Below are positions 6,706 through 9,731 of a DNA stretch of 9,731 bases, in pieces; position 1 is the stretch's first letter, and every line of letters starts with the position of its first letter. Where the stretch lies: positions 1 through 9,731 of the forward strand of contig DYLI01000020.1 in NCBI GenBank assembly GCA_020722165.1. Reading direction: 5' to 3'. The notes beneath the pieces are model-generated. The model was given only the letters and a program-made list of their open reading frames with translations, was not told where the DNA came from and did no database searches. The position numbers were made by a program, and so were the translations under genes. Origin of the DNA: Halothiobacillus neapolitanus (GTDB lineage: Bacteria; Pseudomonadota; Gammaproteobacteria; Halothiobacillales; Halothiobacillaceae).

Positions 6706-8025
6706 TCATGCCTCAACCGGGTGACGCAAGATGATGGTTTCTTCACGATCAGGCCCCGTGGAAATAATATCCACCGGCACGCCGCAAACTGCCTCAATGC
6801 GCTGAATGTAGGCGCGTGCGTTTTCCGGCAAATCCTCTAAACGCTTCACACCTACCGTGGACTGTGACCAGCCCGGCATGGATTCGTACACAGGCTCGAT
6901 GTTAGCAAAACCATCCGCACCAATGGGCGGTGCTTGGGTAATCTGCCCGTCCACCTTGTAGCCGACGCAGAGTTGCAAGGACTCAAGGCCATCCAACACG
7001 TCGAGCTTGGTCAGGCACAAGCCGCTGATGCTATTGATTTGCACAGCGCGACGCAAAGCCACGGCATCAAACCAGCCACAGCGACGTTGCCGCCCGGTTG
7101 TTGCGCCAAACTCGTGCCCCTTAGTGCCCAGATGCTTGCCCACCGGGTCGCCCAAATCTTGCGCCGCGTTGTACTCCAACTCGGTGGGGAAGGGGCCTGC
7201 GCCCACGCGGGTCGTGTAGGCTTTCGTAATACCCAGCACATAATCCAAGCCCAAGGGGCCTACGCCCGTGCCAGTGGACGCGCCGCCTGCGGTGGTGTTG
7301 GATGATGTCACAAACGGATACGTGCCGTGATCAATGTCCAGCAAGGTGCCTTGCGCACCTTCAAACAGGATATTTTTGCCATCCGCGCGCAGTTGGTGCA
7401 GGTATTCAGTCACGTCGCACATCATCGGCAACAGCACTTCGGCATAGTCCATGCAGTCATCCAGCACCTGCTGGAAATCAACCGTACCGACGTGAAAGTA
7501 ATTTTTTAGCACAAAGTTATGGTAATCCAACACCGCACCGAGCTTTTCGGCAAAACGTTCACGGTGCTGCAAATCAATCAAACGCAGCGCACGGCGCGCC
7601 ACCTTATCCTCATAAGCCGGACCAATGCCGCGCCCTGTGGTGCCAATCGCCCCGCGCCCCGCCGAGCGTTCACGCGCTTGGTCTATGGCCACGTGGTAGG
7701 GAAGAATCAGCGGGCAGGCTGCCGACAACTTCAAACGTTCGCGCACGGGTACACCGCGCGCTTCAAGCTGGGTCATTTCCTTGAACAAAGCATCCGGTGC
7801 CAGCACCACGCCATTACCGATGACGCACTGCACGCCTTCGCGCAAAATACCGGAGGGAATCAGGTGCAATACCGTTTTTTCACCATTGACCCACAGCGTG
7901 TGTCCCGCATTATGGCCACCCTGAAAGCGCACCACGGCCGCGACATCTTCCGTCAGCAGATCAACAATCTTGCCCTTACCTTCATCGCCCCACTGGGAGC
8001 CTAAAACCACAATATTTTTGGCCAT
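6706..8025 (-). CDS. purA: Adenylosuccinate synthetase
   Basis: Catalyses IMP + L-aspartate + GTP to adenylosuccinate, GDP and phosphate, the committed step to AMP. The 439-residue length is typical. Family signatures are intact: the GSQWGDEGKGKIVD P-loop-like element (9-22) with catalytic Asp14, GHNAGHT with His42, GTTGRGIGPAYEDK (128-141), the switch and IMP site GAQGTLLDIDHGTYPFVTS (about 223-241), TTRVGAGPFPTEL (271-283), ATTGRQRRCGWFDA (308-321) and ISTGPDREETI near the C-terminus. The start MAKNIVVLG at 8025 matches the family; an upstream TTG at 8034 would overlap the hisZ stop and is disfavoured. Only 5 nt separate it from hisZ, implying co-transcription. Confidence 0.98.
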   Translation of the reverse strand: MAKNIVVLGSQWGDEGKGKIVDLLTEDVAAVVRFQGGHNAGHTLWVNGEKTVLHLIPSGILREGVQCVIGNGVVLAPDALFKEMTQLEARGVPVRERLKLSAACPLILPYHVAIDQARERSAGRGAIGTTGRGIGPAYEDKVARRALRLIDLQHRERFAEKLGAVLDYHNFVLKNYFHVGTVDFQQVLDDCMDYAEVLLPMMCDVTEYLHQLRADGKNILFEGAQGTLLDIDHGTYPFVTSSNTTAGGASTGTGVGPLGLDYVLGITKAYTTRVGAGPFPTELEYNAAQDLGDPVGKHLGTKGHEFGATTGRQRRCGWFDAVALRRAVQINSISGLCLTKLDVLDGLESLQLCVGYKVDGQITQAPPIGADGFANIEPVYESMPGWSQSTVGVKRLEDLPENARAYIQRIEAVCGVPVDIISTGPDREETIILRHPVEA

Positions 8026-8030
8026 CAAGG

Positions 8031-9278
8031 TCAAATCTCACATATTTTCCAAAAATCGTTGCTGTGCGTCATATCTGGTTCAATACGATGCGTGCAGCCT
8101 ATCACCTGCGCGCAATCACCCAGACTTTCGTCCTGTTGATTGTCAGCCGGTAGCGCCTGAATAACCTGACAACCTTGCGCCCGCAGAGATCGCATCAAGG
8201 CAAGCAACTCCGCATAACCCGGCTCATCGCAATCCAGCACCGGCGCAAGGTAAACCGATTGTGCAGGCGATGTTTCAGAAGCAACATCCACACACATCAA
8301 ATCAATCAAAGCGCGCACATCGGCTGAAAAGCCGGTCGCCGGGCGTGCGCGCCCAAACGCTTCACCGATGCCATCATAACGCCCGCCACGCGCAATCGCC
8401 TGACGATGCCCCGGCACATAGGCCGCGAACACCATGCCGGTGTGGTAGTGATAACCTCGCAACTCGGCAAGATCAACGTGTAGTTTAACGCCTGAGCCAC
8501 TTGCTAGGACTAGGCGCGCCAGTTCGGTCAGATTATCCAAGGCCAAGGTGACGGCCTCACCCGCATCAGCCAGCTCCGCGCGTGCGCGCGCCAAGGTCTC
8601 CAACCCTTCACCATGCAGCTCAGGCAAGGCGTGCAACATGACGGCAAGACTTGGTGTGAGTTCACGCGCCGCGAGGAAGGCTTCAATCTCTGGCATGGCT
8701 TTGCGTTGCAATAAGTCAAAAAACTCCGCCTCATCGTCAGGTTCAAACTGCGCTAGCTCCATCAGGGCGCGGAAAATACCCACATGCCCCAAATCCAGCC
8801 ACACCTCATTAATACCGACGACGGCCAGAGTTTCCAGCAGCAGGCTTAGAATTTCACGATCACTTTCGATACCGGCGTGACCAAACAACTCGGCTCCCAC
8901 CTGCATCGGCGCACGCGAACCAGCAAAACCGCCGGGCACGGCGTGCAATACAGTACCCAAATAACACAAACGGGTTGGCTCGGCGCGCCCAAGACTGTGT
9001 GCATCAATCCGCGCCATCTGCGGTGTCATGTCCGCGCGAATCCCCATCAAACGCCCGGTAAGCTGGTCAATCACCTTGAGTGTAGACAAATCCAGATCAT
9101 CGCCCGGATGAATCAGCAAAGACTCAACATACTCAACCATCGGCGGCACGACCAGGCCATAACCCCATGCGCGAAACAAATCGAGCACACGCCGCCGCAA
9201 ACTCTCGGTCGCCCAAGCCGCATCAGGTAACAACTCGTCGATACCCGCAGGCAACAACCACCTATTTTCTTGATTCAT
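8031..9278 (-). CDS. hisZ: ATP phosphoribosyltransferase regulatory subunit HisZ
   Basis: A catalytically inactive paralogue of histidyl-tRNA synthetase that binds short-form HisG and enables and feedback-regulates the first step of histidine synthesis. The 415 residues cover the class II synthetase fold: LPAGIDELLP (9-18), VVPPMVEYVESLL (43-55), the motif 2 region RADMTPQMARIDA (81-93), QVGAELFG (126-133), LRGYHYHTGMVFAAYVPG (273-290), ARGGRYDG (296-303) and a motif 3-like ATGFSADV (314-321). The HisRS anticodon-binding domain is absent; instead there is a short C-terminal domain, which ends in an unusual polar stretch after residue 395 (DMTHSNDFWKICEI) that makes it slightly longer than the usual 390 or so. 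A short-form hisG should exist elsewhere in the genome. The start is preceded by only a weak Shine-Dalgarno site; the ATG at 9278 fits the family N-terminus. Confidence 0.95.
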   Translation of the reverse strand: MNQENRWLLPAGIDELLPDAAWATESLRRRVLDLFRAWGYGLVVPPMVEYVESLLIHPGDDLDLSTLKVIDQLTGRLMGIRADMTPQMARIDAHSLGRAEPTRLCYLGTVLHAVPGGFAGSRAPMQVGAELFGHAGIESDREILSLLLETLAVVGINEVWLDLGHVGIFRALMELAQFEPDDEAEFFDLLQRKAMPEIEAFLAARELTPSLAVMLHALPELHGEGLETLARARAELADAGEAVTLALDNLTELARLVLASGSGVKLHVDLAELRGYHYHTGMVFAAYVPGHRQAIARGGRYDGIGEAFGRARPATGFSADVRALIDLMCVDVASETSPAQSVYLAPVLDCDEPGYAELLALMRSLRAQGCQVIQALPADNQQDESLGDCAQVIGCTHRIEPDMTHSNDFWKICEI

Positions 9279-9297
9279 TTTTAAAACTCATTTTAGT

Positions 9298-9421
9298 CAC
9301 AGAGCTCACAGAGCCCACAGAGGTAAAGTGGCTAGATTGATAATGCGACCCGGTACTTTTATCGCGGACTAAAACGCTCGTTGAATACCTGAACGAAAGC
9401 TTCACCTCTGTGAGCTCTGTG
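9298..9421. repeat. CACAGAG-type inverted repeat flanking a 79-nt spacer
   Basis: The left arm holds three CACAGAG heptamers at exact 9-bp spacing (9298, 9307, 9316), the last running into GGT at 9324. The right arm (9404-9421) is the reverse complement of a two-heptamer version of the same element, ACCTCTGTG then AGCTCTGTG. Sixteen bases (CACAGAGCTCACAGAG, 9298-9313) match 9406-9421 perfectly. The inner 79 nt contain a weaker inverted repeat (about 9376-9400, TCGTT/AACGA). The element fills most of the 173-bp gap between the DUF2065 gene and hisZ. It encodes no transposase. It resembles short dispersed intergenic palindromes; alternatively it is an intercistronic RNA hairpin ahead of hisZ. 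Confidence 0.75.
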
Positions 9422-9451
9422 GCTTGCATTATGGTTTTCACACCGCCACAC

Positions 9452-9646
9452 CTAGCTACGAATCAAACTGAGCGACACCAAGCCCACAATAATTACTGCC
9501 AAACCGATCATGCGAATTACACGATCCGGCAAGGCCGATAATTGCTCGGCTGATTGGCGATAAAAACGTGGACTAATAAAAGGTAACAAGCCTTCAATCA
9601 CCAGCACCAAGGCCGGCGCCGTCCACAAGTCATTCAGGTTATCCAT
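9452..9646 (-). CDS. Small two-helix membrane protein, DUF2065 (YjeT family)
   Basis: A 64-residue inner-membrane protein of unknown function. Two hydrophobic segments are visible: about residues 7-24 (WTAPALVLVIEGLLPFIS) and about 43-61 (RVIRMIGLAVIIVGLVSLS), joined by a polar loop containing SPRFYRQ and the conserved LPD. ALVLVIEGL...LPD..+R..G matches E. coli YjeT, which also lies between hflC and purA. The ATG at 9646 overlaps the hflC stop in TGATG, so translation is probably coupled to hflC; a TTG one codon upstream is disfavoured. Location next to hflC hints at a link with FtsH/HflKC, but this is not shown. Confidence 0.9.
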   Translation of the reverse strand: MDNLNDLWTAPALVLVIEGLLPFISPRFYRQSAEQLSALPDRVIRMIGLAVIIVGLVSLSLIRS

Positions 9647-9731
9647 CAAGGCTTTTTAGACACTATTGCATCTGGGCTATTGAAATAACGGAAGAAATCA
9701 CTATCTGGCTGCAACACCAACACATTCGATT
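9646..9731 (-). CDS. hflC: C-terminal end of HflC (partial, runs off the right edge)
   Basis: The last 27 codons of a minus-strand gene are readable, ending in TGA at 9648-9646. The translation contains VLVLQPDSDFFRYFNSPDA, which matches the conserved C-terminus of HflC (PDSDFFRYM/L type). HflC is a stomatin/prohibitin-family inner-membrane protein that forms a large periplasmic cage with HflK around the FtsH protease and modulates it. The rest, and presumably hflK and hflX, lie beyond position 9731. Its position before a yjeT-like gene and purA agrees with the known gene order. The stop overlaps the next gene's start. Confidence 0.88.
   Translation of the reverse strand, partial: SNVLVLQPDSDFFRYFNSPDAIVSKKP

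Noticed and set aside
7519..8004. A 161-codon plus-strand open frame opposite the start of purA
   Set aside because: PurA signatures on the minus strand are continuous across it, so it is an antisense shadow in GC-rich sequence.
9356..9390. Possible hisZ promoter on the minus strand (TTCAAC, 17 nt, ATAAAA)
   Set aside because: Both hexamers match the sigma-70 consensus poorly, and the sequence lies inside the repeat spacer; not strong enough to annotate.

Overview
The window looks like a chromosomal housekeeping block from a gammaproteobacterium (a betaproteobacterium is possible but less likely). The protein sequences of RNase R, RlmB, PurA, S6, S18 and L9 are close to their E. coli counterparts, and the order hflC - yjeT-like - hisZ - purA - rnr - rlmB - rpsF - rpsR - rplI is a known proteobacterial neighbourhood. 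The absence of priB between rpsF and rpsR, and the presence of hisZ (which implies a short-form HisG elsewhere), rule out an enteric bacterium and fit an environmental gammaproteobacterium. Genus cannot be read from the sequence.

Layout. Positions 1-318 are a non-coding leader with small palindromes and an oligo-T tract. A single plus-strand gene (319-1773) encodes a short DUF1631-like protein of unknown function. It converges on the ribosomal protein operon, and a strong hairpin (1819-1850) with A/T runs on both sides serves as a shared bidirectional terminator. Everything from 1886 to the right edge is on the minus strand. Read in the direction of transcription it runs: the C-terminal end of HflC (membrane protease regulator), a 64-residue two-helix membrane protein (DUF2065/YjeT), a 173-bp intergenic gap holding a CACAGAG-type inverted repeat, hisZ, purA, rnr, rlmB, then a fresh promoter and structured leader, and rpsF-rpsR-rplI.

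How the genes work together. HflC (with HflK outside the window) modulates the FtsH protease, and the DUF2065 protein is translationally coupled to it. HisZ activates the first step of histidine synthesis and PurA makes adenylosuccinate for AMP, so the pair joins two nucleotide-linked pathways. RNase R and RlmB form an RNA decay and 23S rRNA modification pair with overlapping genes. The S6/S18/L9 operon has its own consensus -10 box and a long leader with two hairpins; the one nearer the start codon is a plausible S6:S18 autoregulatory site.

No defence system, mobile element, CRISPR array, biosynthetic cluster or RNA gene was found. The items most worth checking are the rpsF leader structures, the CACAGAG repeat ahead of hisZ, and the N-terminally short DUF1631-like protein. 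No undescribed system is claimed.
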